Source: JAEUOS01 sp046160545
Lineage (GTDB): Bacteria; Pseudomonadota; Gammaproteobacteria; Burkholderiales; JAEUOS01
Length of the DNA stretch: 64,000 nucleotides
Assembly (NCBI GenBank): GCA_046160545.1
Contig: JBJXGS010000113.1
Location: 1-64,000, forward strand
Direction: 5' to 3'
The notes beneath the pieces are model-generated. The model saw nothing but the letters and a program-made list of their open reading frames with translations. It ran no database searches and was not told where the DNA came from. Position 1 is the stretch's first letter. Each line of letters opens with the position of its first letter. Positions 26,605 through 38,404 of this stretch are shown piece after piece. Made by a program: the position numbers and the translations under genes.

Positions 26605-27830
26605 GCGCTGTTCTCAAGTCTGCAGCCGCGCGCCCGGCGTTCGCGCCGCAGTTGCGCGTCCCGGCCACCTACATGCGTGGCGGCACCAGCAAGGGGGTTT
26701 TCTTTCGCCTGGATGACCTGCCAGCGGCAATGCGCATTGCCGGACCCGCGCGTGACGCCTTCCTGCTGCGCCTGATCGGCAGCCCCGACCCGTATGGCAA
26801 GCATACCGACGGCATGGGGGGTGCCACCTCCTCGACCAGCAAGTCTGTGATCATCTCCAGGAGCAGCGTTCCCGACCACGATATCGACTACCTGTTTGGC
26901 CAGGTCGCCATCGACAAGGCCTTCGTCGACTGGGCAGGCAATTGCGGCAATCTCTCGGCTGCAGTCGGGCCCTTCGCGATCGCCGCGGGACTTATCGACC
27001 CGTCGCGTGTGCCGCGCGACGGCGTCGCGACGATACGCGTGTGGCAAGCCAACATCCGCAAGACCATCATCGCCCACGTACCGATGGTCGACGGCCAGGT
27101 TCAGGAGACCGGCGACTTCGAACTCGACGGGGTGACCTTTCCGGCCGCCGAAGTACGGCTGGAATTCATGGACCCGGCAGCTGAGGAGGAAGGCGCCGGC
27201 GGCGCACTCTTCCCGACCGGCAACCTGATCGACGACCTCGTCGTCCCGGCGGCGGGCAACTATCCCGGCGGCACGCTCAAGGCCACCATGCTCACCGCGG
27301 GCATTCCGACCATCTTCGTCGAGGCGGCCGCGATCGGCTTTGATGGCAGCGAGCTGCAGGACGCGCTCAACGGCAGCCCGGCCAACCTGGCCAAGATGGA
27401 GGCGATCCGCACTGCCGGCGCCCTCGCCATGGGGCTCATCAAGTCCCCCGAAGAGATCGCGACGCGCCAGCACATCCCCAAGGTCGCCTTCGTCGCGCCG
27501 CCACGGGCCTACACCGCGTCCAGTGGCAAGGCCATCGCTGTCGGTGATATCGACCTGCTGGTACGGGCCATGTCGATGGGCAAGCTGCACCATGCGATGA
27601 TGGGTACAGCTGCGGTCGCGATTGCCGTCGGCGCCTGTGTGCCTGGTACGCTTGTCAATCGTGCAGCCGGTGGCGGCGCCCGTTCCTCGGTACGCTTTGG
27701 CCACCCGTCTGGCACGCTCACCGTCGGTGCCGAGGCCTCGCAGGTCGGTGGCGAATGGGCGGTCAAGAAGGCGGTGATGAGCCGCAGTGCGCGCGTTCTC
27801 ATGGAAGGCCATGTACGCGTGCCGATCTAG
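26601..27830 (+). CDS. prpF: 2-methylaconitate cis-trans isomerase
   Basis: This 409-residue protein has the diaminopimelate-epimerase-like double fold of the PrpF family. Its N-terminal signature is YMRGGTSKGVFFR; internal blocks are GGATSSTSKSVII and WAGNCGNLSAAVGPFAI. PrpF isomerises trans-2-methylaconitate made by AcnD to the cis form used by aconitase. Translational coupling to acnD through the ATGA overlap supports the joint role. AcnA, which can rehydrate the product, follows 82 bases later. Confidence 0.95.
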   Translation: MSAVLKSAAARPAFAPQLRVPATYMRGGTSKGVFFRLDDLPAAMRIAGPARDAFLLRLIGSPDPYGKHTDGMGGATSSTSKSVIISRSSVPDHDIDYLFGQVAIDKAFVDWAGNCGNLSAAVGPFAIAAGLIDPSRVPRDGVATIRVWQANIRKTIIAHVPMVDGQVQETGDFELDGVTFPAAEVRLEFMDPAAEEEGAGGALFPTGNLIDDLVVPAAGNYPGGTLKATMLTAGIPTIFVEAAAIGFDGSELQDALNGSPANLAKMEAIRTAGALAMGLIKSPEEIATRQHIPKVAFVAPPRAYTASSGKAIAVGDIDLLVRAMSMGKLHHAMMGTAAVAIAVGACVPGTLVNRAAGGGARSSVRFGHPSGTLTVGAEASQVGGEWAVKKAVMSRSARVLMEGHVRVPI

Positions 27831-27857
27831 ATTCAGCCACCCGCACCCCTTTGCACC

Positions 27858-27863
27858 TAGAAT
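27858..27863 (+). promoter_or_regulatory. Possible -10 box ahead of acnA
   Basis: TAGAAT sits 50 bases before the acnA ATG in a pyrimidine-rich leader. I see no good -35 at 16-18 bases, so this is a weak suggestion that acnA can also be expressed independently of prpF. Confidence 0.25.
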
Positions 27864-27912
27864 GGCGCCCCTTCGCCCTTCCCGTCCCACCCAAGCATTC
27901 CCGGAGACCTAG

Positions 27913-30609
<2,697 letters not shown>

Positions 30610-30629
30610 AGGCGCTTCGCTCTTCGCGA

Positions 30630-30658
30630 CGGGCCGCCTGAGAGCGGCCCGTTTTCTT
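30630..30658 (+). terminator. Rho-independent terminator after acnA
   Basis: A perfect eight-base stem CGGGCCGC / GCGGCCCG with a six-base loop (CTGAGA) is followed immediately by TTTTCTT. It lies 20 bases after the acnA stop and is the clearest intrinsic terminator in the window. Confidence 0.9.
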
Positions 30659-30670
30659 GGCAGGTCCTTG

Positions 30671-30696
30671 CGGTATGCTCGGATTCCTGCATACCG
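30671..30696. promoter_or_regulatory. Dyad-symmetric element upstream of the transglutaminase operon
   Basis: CGGTATGC (30671-30678) and GCATACCG (30689-30696) form a perfect eight-base inverted repeat with a ten-base centre, about 65 bases before the GTG start of the DUF2126 gene. The wide centre and lack of a following T run favour an operator over a terminator. The binding protein is unknown. Confidence 0.4.
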
Positions 30697-30761
30697 ACTT
30701 TGCACATCAACTCGCACGCAAATTGCTTGCTCTGGTGGTGTCGCGCTCCCAGGAATGAATC

Positions 30762-33700
30762 GTGTCCATCCACGTCGCACTGTCCCACATCACGCACTAC
30801 CGCTACGACAAGCCTGTGGCCCTGGGGCCTCAGGTGGTGCGTCTGCGGCCGGCACCGCACGCGCGCACGCCGATTCTTGCGTATTCACTCAAGGTCACGC
30901 CGGAGAAGCACTTCATCAACTGGCAGCAGGACCCGCAGGGAAACTACCTGGCAAGGCTGGTGTTTCCCGACAAGACCCGTGAGTTCAGGGTCGAGGTCGA
31001 CCTGATCGCCGAGATGGCGGTCACCAATCCGTTCGATTTCTTCCTGGAACCCGAAGCTGAGAAGTTTCCTTTCCAATACGATCCGTCGCTGGCGCATGAA
31101 CTTGCGCCCTACCTCCAGAAGCTGCCGGCGACGCACCGCTTCGGGATCTACCTTGACGCGACATCGCGTCACGCGACGCCGACGGTCGACTTTCTGGTGG
31201 CCTTGAATCGTCGTGTCCAGGAGGACGTTCGCTACCTGATCCGCATGGAGCCGGGAGTGCAGACCCCCGAGGAGACCCTCACGGCCGGCTCGGGCTCCTG
31301 CCGCGACTCGACCTGGCTCCTGGTGCAGTTGTTCCGCCACCTGGGGCTCGCGGCCCGGTTTGTCTCCGGGTACCTGATCCAGCTCACCCCGGACGTGAAG
31401 GCGCTGGACGGCCCCTCGGGAGCTTCCGCCGACTTCACCGACCTGCACGCCTGGTGCGAGGTCTACCTGCCCGGCGCCGGCTGGGTCGGGCTCGACCCGA
31501 CATCCGGCCTCCTGGCAGGCGAAGGGCACATCCCCCTGGCCGCCACACCGGACCCGGGCAATGCGGCGCCGATCACCGGGCTCATCGAACCGGCCGAAGT
31601 CGAATTCAGCCACCATATGGGAGTGACGCGGGTCTTCGAGACGCCGCGTGTCACCAAGCCCTACACCGAGCAGCAGTGGGCCGCCATCGACGAACTCGGA
31701 CGCCATGTCGACGCTGAACTTCTCCGCGCAGACGTGCGCCTGACCATGGGGGGCGAGCCGACCTTCGTCTCGGTCGACGACCGCGACGCGCCCGAGTGGA
31801 ACACCGAGGCCCTGGGTCCCACCAAGCGCATCAAGGGTGCGCGACTGATGCGCCCGCTCAAGGCGCGCTATGCGCCGCAGGGCCTTCTGCATTTCGGCCA
31901 GGGCAAGTGGTACCCGGGCGAACAACTGCCGCGCTGGTCGATCAATTGCTTCTGGCGCCGTGATGGCGAGCCGATCTGGAGCGATCCTGCCCTGTATGCC
32001 GACGAGTCGGTGGACTACGCGGCGACTGCGGCACAAGCCGGTGAATTCCTGCGTCGCCTGTCCGCGCGCCTCGGCCTGGATGCGCAATGGGTGTTCCCCG
32101 CCTACGAGGACACCTGGTATTACCTGTGGCGCGAGCGCCGCCTGCCGACAAACGTCGACCCGTTCGACGCACGCCTCGCCGACCCTCTGGAGCGCGAACG
32201 CCTGCGCAGCATCTTCTCCCGGGGATTGGATGCCGTCGCCGGGCATGTGCTGCCGATTGCACGCAGCCGAGACCCCTCCAGACGCTGGCAGTCAGGCCGC
32301 TGGTTTTTGCGAGACGAGCGCTGCTATCTGGTCCCGGGAGACTCCGCGGTCGGACTGCGCTTGCCGCTGGATTCCCAGCCGTGGGCTGCAGACGGCGACA
32401 TGCCCTGGATCCACCAGCCCGATCCGGCAGAGGTGTTTCCGCGCCTGCCGGCGCAGCGCGAAATTGCGCGCCTGTTCCAGACGCCCAACGACCCGGCGCG
32501 CGCGCAAGGCGCCTGGCTAGACGACGGCTCGCCACAAAACGGTCGCGATGATGCCTCCGTCGCCGCCAGGGGTAACGGCGCCGGCCGCGGCAACGAGCGA
32601 AGTGGCGCGGGGCACCAGCACGCACCGGATTCCCGACCCGGCCCCTTCGAATCGGCGGGCTGGATCACCCGCACGGCCCTGTGTGCCGAAGCGCGCCACG
32701 GCGTCATGTACATCTTCATGCCGCCGACGCAAGCACTCGAGCACTATCTGGAGCTGGTGGCCGCGGTCGAGGCCACCGCCGCCGAAATGCGCCTGCCTGT
32801 AGTGCTCGAGGGATACGAGCCGCCGCGCGACCCGCGCCTCGCTCAATTCCGCATCACACCGGACCCTGGCGTTCTCGAGGTCAACATCCAGCCCGCGACT
32901 GACTGGGACGAACTGGTCGAACACACCACATTCCTCTACGAGCAGGCACACGCCACACGGCTCACTACCGAAAAGTTCATGCTCGATGGGCGCCATACGG
33001 GCACTGGCGGCGGCAACCACTTCGTCCTGGGCGGCAGGACGTTGGCCGACTCACCCTTCCTGCGCCGCCCCGACCTGCTCAAAAGCCTGATCGCTTACTG
33101 GCACAACCATCCGTCGCTGTCCTACCTGTTCTCGGGCATGTTCATCGGCCCGACCAGTCAGGCGCCGCGCATCGACGAGGCGCGCAACGACTCGGTCTAC
33201 GAGATCGAGATCGCCTTCGCCGAACTCGATCGCCTCGCCGGACGCGAACGCATCACCCCGTGGACGATCGACCGCGCACTGCGCAACCTTCTCATCGATG
33301 CCACCGGCAATACGCATCGTTCAGAGTTCTGCATCGACAAGCTGTTCTCGCCTGATTCAGCCAACGGCCGTCTCGGACTCCTGGAACTGCGCGCTTTCGA
33401 GATGCCGCCGCACGCGCGCATGTCCTTGACCCAGCAGCTCCTGATGCGAGCGCTGGTGGCGCGCTTCTGGCAGCGCCCCTTCCGCCCGGCGCGCCTGGTG
33501 CGCTGGGGTACCGAGCTGCACGATCGTTTCATGCTGCCGCACTTCGTGTGGAACGATTTCACCGACGTCATCGGCGAACTCGTCGAGGCCGGTTACGCGT
33601 TCGACCCCGCCTGGTTCGCGCCCCACTTCGAGTTCCGCTTTCCGCGCATCGGCGACTTCGCCGCCGGAGGTGTGCACGTCGAGCTGCGCAGCGCCCTTGA

Positions 33701-34178
33701 GCCCTGGAATGTCCTGGGAGAGGAAAGCGCTGCCGGCGGTACCGCCCGCTACGTCGATTCGTCGGTGGAGCGCCTGCAGGTCAGGGCGACCGGGCTCGTG
33801 GCGGGACGACACCAGATCACCTGCAACGGGCGCGCGCTCCCGTTGCACCCGACCGGCAAGGTCGGCGAGTTTGCAGCTGGCGTCCGCTACCGCGCCTGGC
33901 AGCCCCACTCGGCGCTGCATCCATCCATCGGAGTGCATGCGCCGCTGACCATCGACCTGATCGATACCTGGGCAGACCGCAGCCTGGGCGGGGCGACCTA
34001 TCACGTTGCGCATCCTGGCGGGCGCGCTCACGAGACCCTGCCGGTCAATGCCTATGAAGCCGAAGGGCGGCGCCTCGCGCGCTACGGGCAAACGGGCCAC
34101 ACACCGGGCCGGGTCGAAGTAGCAGCCGAGAGTCGCAACCCGAACTTTCCGTTCACGCTCGACCTGCGCCGCCCCTGA
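30762..34178 (+). CDS. Large transglutaminase-like protein with DUF2126 domain
   Basis: This is a 1138-residue cytoplasmic protein. Residues 1-80 form the bacterial transglutaminase N-terminal domain (SHITHYRYDKPV). Residues about 165-250 form the transglutaminase core with the triad Cys180 (GSGSCRDSTW), His229 (LHAWCEVY) and Asp245 (GLDPTSG). The rest (about 300-1138) is DUF2126, with segments such as RLTMGGEPTFVSVDDRDAPEW and HHTGTGGGNHFVLGG-like (RHTGTGGGNHFVLGG). A low-complexity Arg/Gly stretch lies near residues 590-625. The start is GTG. The next gene begins 30 bases later. Such proteins occur with circularly permuted ATP-grasp/alpha-E proteins in predicted peptide or amide-forming systems; reaction and product are unknown. 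Confidence 0.92.
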   Translation: MSIHVALSHITHYRYDKPVALGPQVVRLRPAPHARTPILAYSLKVTPEKHFINWQQDPQGNYLARLVFPDKTREFRVEVDLIAEMAVTNPFDFFLEPEAEKFPFQYDPSLAHELAPYLQKLPATHRFGIYLDATSRHATPTVDFLVALNRRVQEDVRYLIRMEPGVQTPEETLTAGSGSCRDSTWLLVQLFRHLGLAARFVSGYLIQLTPDVKALDGPSGASADFTDLHAWCEVYLPGAGWVGLDPTSGLLAGEGHIPLAATPDPGNAAPITGLIEPAEVEFSHHMGVTRVFETPRVTKPYTEQQWAAIDELGRHVDAELLRADVRLTMGGEPTFVSVDDRDAPEWNTEALGPTKRIKGARLMRPLKARYAPQGLLHFGQGKWYPGEQLPRWSINCFWRRDGEPIWSDPALYADESVDYAATAAQAGEFLRRLSARLGLDAQWVFPAYEDTWYYLWRERRLPTNVDPFDARLADPLERERLRSIFSRGLDAVAGHVLPIARSRDPSRRWQSGRWFLRDERCYLVPGDSAVGLRLPLDSQPWAADGDMPWIHQPDPAEVFPRLPAQREIARLFQTPNDPARAQGAWLDDGSPQNGRDDASVAARGNGAGRGNERSGAGHQHAPDSRPGPFESAGWITRTALCAEARHGVMYIFMPPTQALEHYLELVAAVEATAAEMRLPVVLEGYEPPRDPRLAQFRITPDPGVLEVNIQPATDWDELVEHTTFLYEQAHATRLTTEKFMLDGRHTGTGGGNHFVLGGRTLADSPFLRRPDLLKSLIAYWHNHPSLSYLFSGMFIGPTSQAPRIDEARNDSVYEIEIAFAELDRLAGRERITPWTIDRALRNLLIDATGNTHRSEFCIDKLFSPDSANGRLGLLELRAFEMPPHARMSLTQQLLMRALVARFWQRPFRPARLVRWGTELHDRFMLPHFVWNDFTDVIGELVEAGYAFDPAWFAPHFEFRFPRIGDFAAGGVHVELRSALEPWNVLGEESAAGGTARYVDSSVERLQVRATGLVAGRHQITCNGRALPLHPTGKVGEFAAGVRYRAWQPHSALHPSIGVHAPLTIDLIDTWADRSLGGATYHVAHPGGRAHETLPVNAYEAEGRRLARYGQTGHTPGRVEVAAESRNPNFPFTLDLRRP

Positions 34179-34208
34179 CGATCGACGCCAGCGTCAACCC
34201 GACCTTTC

Positions 34209-36683
34209 ATGCCCGCGCGTATCCTCGCAGCCTATCCGCCAGCGGCCGCACGCTACGATGAAATGCTCGAGGCACCGGAGCGGCCGCGGTCGCACTGGAA
34301 GCCACTCTTCGACGAACTCATCGTCACGCCGCCGGAACAGTTGCGCCAGCGCGCGCTGGAAATCGACCGTCTGGTGCGCGAAAACGGCGTCACCTACAAC
34401 GTCTATGCCGATCCGGCCGGCACCGACCGCCCCTGGGACCTGGACCTCCTGCCGCAGATCCTGCCCCATGACGAATGGGCCGGCATCTCCGCGGCGATGG
34501 CGCAGCGTGCCGATCTGCTCAATCGCCTGCTTGCCGATTGCTATGGCCCGCAGCACCTGATCACCGAAGGACTGCTGCCGGCCGCCCTGGTGCACGGCAA
34601 TGCGGGGTTCCTGCGCCCCTGTCACGGCATCGTACCCCCCGGTGGCGTCTATCTGCACGTTTATGCCGCCGACATCGCGCGCGCCCCGGATGGGCAATGG
34701 TGGGTGGTCGCCGACCGCAGCCAGTCGCCGTCCGGCGCGGGCTACGCGCTGGAAAATCGGCTGGCAATTTCGCGCGCGTTCCCGCATCTGTTCCGCGACC
34801 TGCGCGTGCAGCCCCTGGCAGGTTTTTTCGCCACGCTGCGCGATTCGTTGGCGCAATGGGCCCCCGCTGAGGGCGACTCACCGCTGATCGTGCTGCTGAC
34901 CGCCGGCCCGTACAACGAGACTTACTATGAACACGCGCTCCTGGCGCGCTACCTGGGTTTTCCACTGGTCGAGGGCGGCGACCTGACGGTGCGCGACGGT
35001 CGCGTCTGGCTGCGCACGCTCTCGGGCCTGAAGAGAGTGCACGCGATCCTGCGTCGCCAGGACGATGATTTCTGCGACCCGCTGGAGTTGCGCAGCGACT
35101 CCGCACTAGGCGTGCCGGGCTTGACCGAGGCGGTCCGGCGCGGCAACGTGCTCATCGCCAACAGCCTGGGTTCCAACCTGATCGAATCCGGCGCCATGCT
35201 GGGCTACCTGCCAGGCATCTGCGAGCATTGGCTGGGCCAGCCCCTGGCGCTGCCCTCGGTCGCCACCTGGTGGTGCGGCGAAGCGGCTGCCCTCAAACAG
35301 GTCGAGGAACGAATGGGCGACCTGGTGGTCAAGCCAGCCTACCCGCAACTGCGCGGCAACGCAGTATTCGGCCAGGACCTCGACGCCGCCGGGCGCGCGC
35401 GCTTGATCAAAGCCATGCATGCCCACCCGGATCGCTATGTCGCGCAGGAGATGGTGCGCATCTCGCAGGCGCCGGTGTGGGGCCGCAGCGATAACGCGCG
35501 TCTGACCGCCGGTGCGGTGGGTCTGCGCGTGTATGCATGCGCAACGCCTTCCGGATACGTGGTCATGCCGGGCGGACTGACGCGCGTGGCCACCGGTCCG
35601 GACGCAAGGGTGATCTCGATGCAGCGCGGCGGCGGCAGCAAGGACACCTGGGTTCTGTCGCAGGGACCGGTGTCGGACGCAAGCCTGTTCCGCCGCCCCG
35701 TGGCCACCCAGGAACTGGTGCGCAGCACCAACAACCTGTCCAGCCGCATCGCGGAGAACCTCTTCTGGTTCGGCCGCTATGCCGAACGCAGCGACAACAT
35801 CGCACGCCTGCTGCGCGTCGCGCTCGGTACGCTGGTCGATGCGTCCCCCGAGCGATCGGGCCGCGAATGGCGATCAGTCGCAGCGTTGTGCCAAGCCTGG
35901 GGTGTGCTGCCAGAGGCCGCGGCGGGCTCGCGCGATGCCGCCGAGGTGGCGTTGCGCGCTGCGGTTTCGGACCCGACCGTCCCGGGCCTAGCCGCCAACC
36001 TGGGGCAACTGTTTCGCGTCTCCTTCCAGTTGCGCGAACGCATCTCAGTCGACAACTGGCGCACCTTGAATCGGACCGTGCAGGGGCTTTCCCGCTGGCA
36101 GAAACGTGAGCCGTCCCTGTCCGAGGCATTGAGCGAACTCGATCAGGCGACCCTCTCTCTGATGACCTTGGCCGGGTTCGCGCTGGACGGCATGACACGC
36201 GACCAAGGCTGGCGCTTCCTCGCCATCGGCCGGCGCGTCGAACGGGCGCAGTTCCTCTGTGCAGCGATAGGGCAAGCCCTTGCCGATGGCGAAGACGCCG
36301 AGCTCGAGTGGCTGCTGGAATTGGCCGACAGCATCGTCACCTATCGCTCGCGCTACATGGCTCGTCCGCAATGGCTGCCGGTACTGGACCTCCTGATCCG
36401 CGACGAAACCAATCCACGCTCGGCCGCCTACCAGTTGCTGGGCCTGGCCGATACGCTACGCCGACTGGCCGAGAGTTTCGGCGAGTGCGGCAGTGCCCGC
36501 ATCGAACCGCTCTGCGAAGCGCTCATCGCCCTGCGTCCGTCCCACGACCTGCTGCCGGGAGCGCCGGCGCTCGACGCCTTCATGCGGCGTTTCAGCCGCG
36601 AATCCAGGGCCGTCGCCGAGACGATCGAGCAGCGCTTTTTCCGCCACAGCGAAAACGACCCGCACAGCATGAGCGCGACATGA
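34209..36683 (+). CDS. Circularly permuted ATP-grasp / alpha-E fusion protein
   Basis: In this 824-residue protein, residues about 10-490 are a circularly permuted ATP-grasp ligase domain (DUF404/DUF407), with an ATP-binding LVVKPAYPQLRGNAVFG segment and YNETYYEHALLARYLGFPLVEG, then GDLTVRDGRVWLRTL. From about 505 on (NNLSSRIAENLFWFGRYAERSDNIARLL) comes the helical alpha-E domain (DUF403). In many genomes these are two genes; here they are fused. ATP-grasp enzymes form amide or thioester bonds using ATP. Its stop overlaps the start of the second transglutaminase gene (ATGA, 36680-36683), so both proteins are made together. Confidence 0.92.
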   Translation: MPARILAAYPPAAARYDEMLEAPERPRSHWKPLFDELIVTPPEQLRQRALEIDRLVRENGVTYNVYADPAGTDRPWDLDLLPQILPHDEWAGISAAMAQRADLLNRLLADCYGPQHLITEGLLPAALVHGNAGFLRPCHGIVPPGGVYLHVYAADIARAPDGQWWVVADRSQSPSGAGYALENRLAISRAFPHLFRDLRVQPLAGFFATLRDSLAQWAPAEGDSPLIVLLTAGPYNETYYEHALLARYLGFPLVEGGDLTVRDGRVWLRTLSGLKRVHAILRRQDDDFCDPLELRSDSALGVPGLTEAVRRGNVLIANSLGSNLIESGAMLGYLPGICEHWLGQPLALPSVATWWCGEAAALKQVEERMGDLVVKPAYPQLRGNAVFGQDLDAAGRARLIKAMHAHPDRYVAQEMVRISQAPVWGRSDNARLTAGAVGLRVYACATPSGYVVMPGGLTRVATGPDARVISMQRGGGSKDTWVLSQGPVSDASLFRRPVATQELVRSTNNLSSRIAENLFWFGRYAERSDNIARLLRVALGTLVDASPERSGREWRSVAALCQAWGVLPEAAAGSRDAAEVALRAAVSDPTVPGLAANLGQLFRVSFQLRERISVDNWRTLNRTVQGLSRWQKREPSLSEALSELDQATLSLMTLAGFALDGMTRDQGWRFLAIGRRVERAQFLCAAIGQALADGEDAELEWLLELADSIVTYRSRYMARPQWLPVLDLLIRDETNPRSAAYQLLGLADTLRRLAESFGECGSARIEPLCEALIALRPSHDLLPGAPALDAFMRRFSRESRAVAETIEQRFFRHSENDPHSMSAT

Positions 36684-37567
36684 CCTCGCTCACCGTGCGC
36701 CACGAGACGCGCTACGAATATGCGACACCGGTGGTGCTGTCGCGCCAGCTTCTGCATCTGACGCCGCGTCCCGATGCGCATCAGGAGGTGGGTGAACACC
36801 ATATCCGCATTGCGCCGACACCTGCCGAGTCGACCTCGCTTGTCGACTACTTCGGCAATCAGGTATCGCAGGCCACGATCACCGAGTCTCACCGCACGCT
36901 CGTGATCGCCGCCGAATCGACAGTCACCTTGCACCAGCGACCGGCGCCACCCGAACTGCCGCACTGGGAGTCGGTGCGTGACCAGCTGGCAGCGCTCGCG
37001 GGCGACGGGGTGCTGGATGCGACCCGTTTCGCGCACGACTCGCCCTACATCGAACGCAACGCGGCGATTCGCGCCTATGCTGCGCCCTGCTTCACGCCGC
37101 GACGTCCCTACGTCGAGGCGCTCGTCGATCTCAAGGCGCGCATACACGCCGATTTCGAATTCGATCCGGCCGCCACCAGTGTGGCCACTCCGCTATCGGA
37201 TGTACTTCGCGAGCGTCGCGGGGTCTGCCAGGACTTCGCCCACCTCATGATCGCCTGCCTGCGCAGCGTCGGGCTTGCGGCGCGTTATGTGAGCGGCTAT
37301 ATCCTTACTGCGCCGCCACCGGGCATGCCGCGACTGGTCGGCTCGGACGCCTCGCACGCCTGGGTTTCCGCCTGGTGCCCCGGCCTACCCGGCGCCTGGC
37401 TGGACCTGGACCCGACCAACGACTGCCTGGTCGCGACCGAACATGTCACGCTCGCCTGGGGACGCGATTTCCATGACGTGACGCCGACCCGCGGCGTGAT
37501 CATGGGCGGTGGCGAACAGGAACTTACGGTGGCCGTCACGGTGGTGCCCGCAACGGCGGGCCCCTGA
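36680..37567 (+). CDS. Transglutaminase family protein
   Basis: This 295-residue protein has an N-terminal beta domain (SLTVRHETRYEYATPVVLSRQ) and a transglutaminase core with Cys183 (ERRGVCQDFAH), His226 (DASHAWVSAW) and Asp244 (DLDPTND), a complete triad. Members are cysteine peptidases or amide-bond formers. The frame is open upstream into the ATP-grasp gene, but the ATG at 36680 gives the family N-terminus and a four-base coupled overlap. Together with the two upstream genes it makes a three-gene set. Confidence 0.92.
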   Translation: MTSLTVRHETRYEYATPVVLSRQLLHLTPRPDAHQEVGEHHIRIAPTPAESTSLVDYFGNQVSQATITESHRTLVIAAESTVTLHQRPAPPELPHWESVRDQLAALAGDGVLDATRFAHDSPYIERNAAIRAYAAPCFTPRRPYVEALVDLKARIHADFEFDPAATSVATPLSDVLRERRGVCQDFAHLMIACLRSVGLAARYVSGYILTAPPPGMPRLVGSDASHAWVSAWCPGLPGAWLDLDPTNDCLVATEHVTLAWGRDFHDVTPTRGVIMGGGEQELTVAVTVVPATAGP

Positions 37568-37640
37568 CCCTGTATGCTCGCAGCATGGGTGGCGCCGCCC
37601 CCTGTGCAGATGCGCCCTTCACATCCGGAGCCAGCCGACC

Positions 37641-37946
37641 ATGAACCATCAGCAACTCGCCGAACTTCTGTCCGGTATCGCCAAGGCCCAGAACGCGGTC
37701 CTCGATGCGATCGACCGTGCCCAGCCCGGCTTCAAGGCGACCTACCTCGCCCCGATCCTCAACGTGGCTGCCAACGTGCGTGCCGCGGAGCCTCGCCTGG
37801 TTGACCTGCCGGCGCGCATCCTGATGCGCTACCAGGGACGGCCGGCCGTCGACCAGGACGCGATTCGTGCCGATCTCGATCGGCTGCTCGGGCCGGCGCC
37901 GGCTGCGGATGGCGAGGAACTCGACTTCTCGGCCCCCGGGACCTGA
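37641..37946 (+). CDS. Conserved-looking hypothetical protein (101 aa)
   Basis: I do not recognise a named family. The product is acidic and mostly helical: HQQLAELLSGIAKAQNAVLDAI, FKATYLAPILNVAANV, LVDLPARILMRYQGR and a short acidic tail. There is no signal peptide or metal motif. It starts 73 bases after the transglutaminase stop and ends seven bases before the proposed start of the PIN-domain gene on the same strand. It could be an accessory of either; it does not look like a typical DNA-binding antitoxin. Confidence 0.7.
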   Translation: MNHQQLAELLSGIAKAQNAVLDAIDRAQPGFKATYLAPILNVAANVRAAEPRLVDLPARILMRYQGRPAVDQDAIRADLDRLLGPAPAADGEELDFSAPGT

Positions 37947-37953
37947 CTCACAC

Positions 37954-38391
37954 TTGCCGCTGCGCCTGGTCTTCGATACGAACGTCTGGCTTGATTGGCT
38001 GGTATTCCAGGATCCGGACGTGGAGCCGCTGCGCCTGGCGATGGCCGACGGCGCGGCCGTGTTCATCGATGCAGGGGGACTCGCGGAACTCGCCCGCGCG
38101 CTGGGCTACCGCCTCGGCCGCTGGTCCCTCGACGTGGCGGCGCAGGAAAGCGCGCTCGCGGCCTGCCGCGACATCGCGCGGGTCTTCGAACACGATCCCG
38201 GGCACGCGCCCGGTGCACCCTTGCCCACCTGCCGCGACCCGGATGACCAGAAATTCCTTGAACTCGCGCGCGACTGCGCTGCCGATGTCCTGGTCACGCA
38301 CGACCGCGCCCTGCTCGATCTGGCCCGCCCGCGCGCGTCGCGCCGGCTGCCGTTTCGCATCCAGACGCCGCGCGAATTCGCCTCGCGCTAA
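37954..38391 (+). CDS. PIN-domain protein, putative ribonuclease
   Basis: This is a roughly 145-residue PIN fold. The first acidic residue is in LRLVFDTNVWLDWL, then ELARAL, with a third acidic cluster in CRDPDDQKFLELA and the last in VLVTHDRALLDLA. This is the four-acidic arrangement of PIN nucleases (often toxin components). The TTG at 37954 places FDTN at the usual N-terminal position and leaves seven bases after the upstream stop. An in-frame ATG at 37909 would overlap that gene by 38 bases. Ribosome-site evidence is weak for both. Whether it works with the 101-residue neighbour is unknown. Confidence 0.8.
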   Translation: MPLRLVFDTNVWLDWLVFQDPDVEPLRLAMADGAAVFIDAGGLAELARALGYRLGRWSLDVAAQESALAACRDIARVFEHDPGHAPGAPLPTCRDPDDQKFLELARDCAADVLVTHDRALLDLARPRASRRLPFRIQTPREFASR

Positions 38392-38404
38392 TGGCCGAAG
38401 GATT

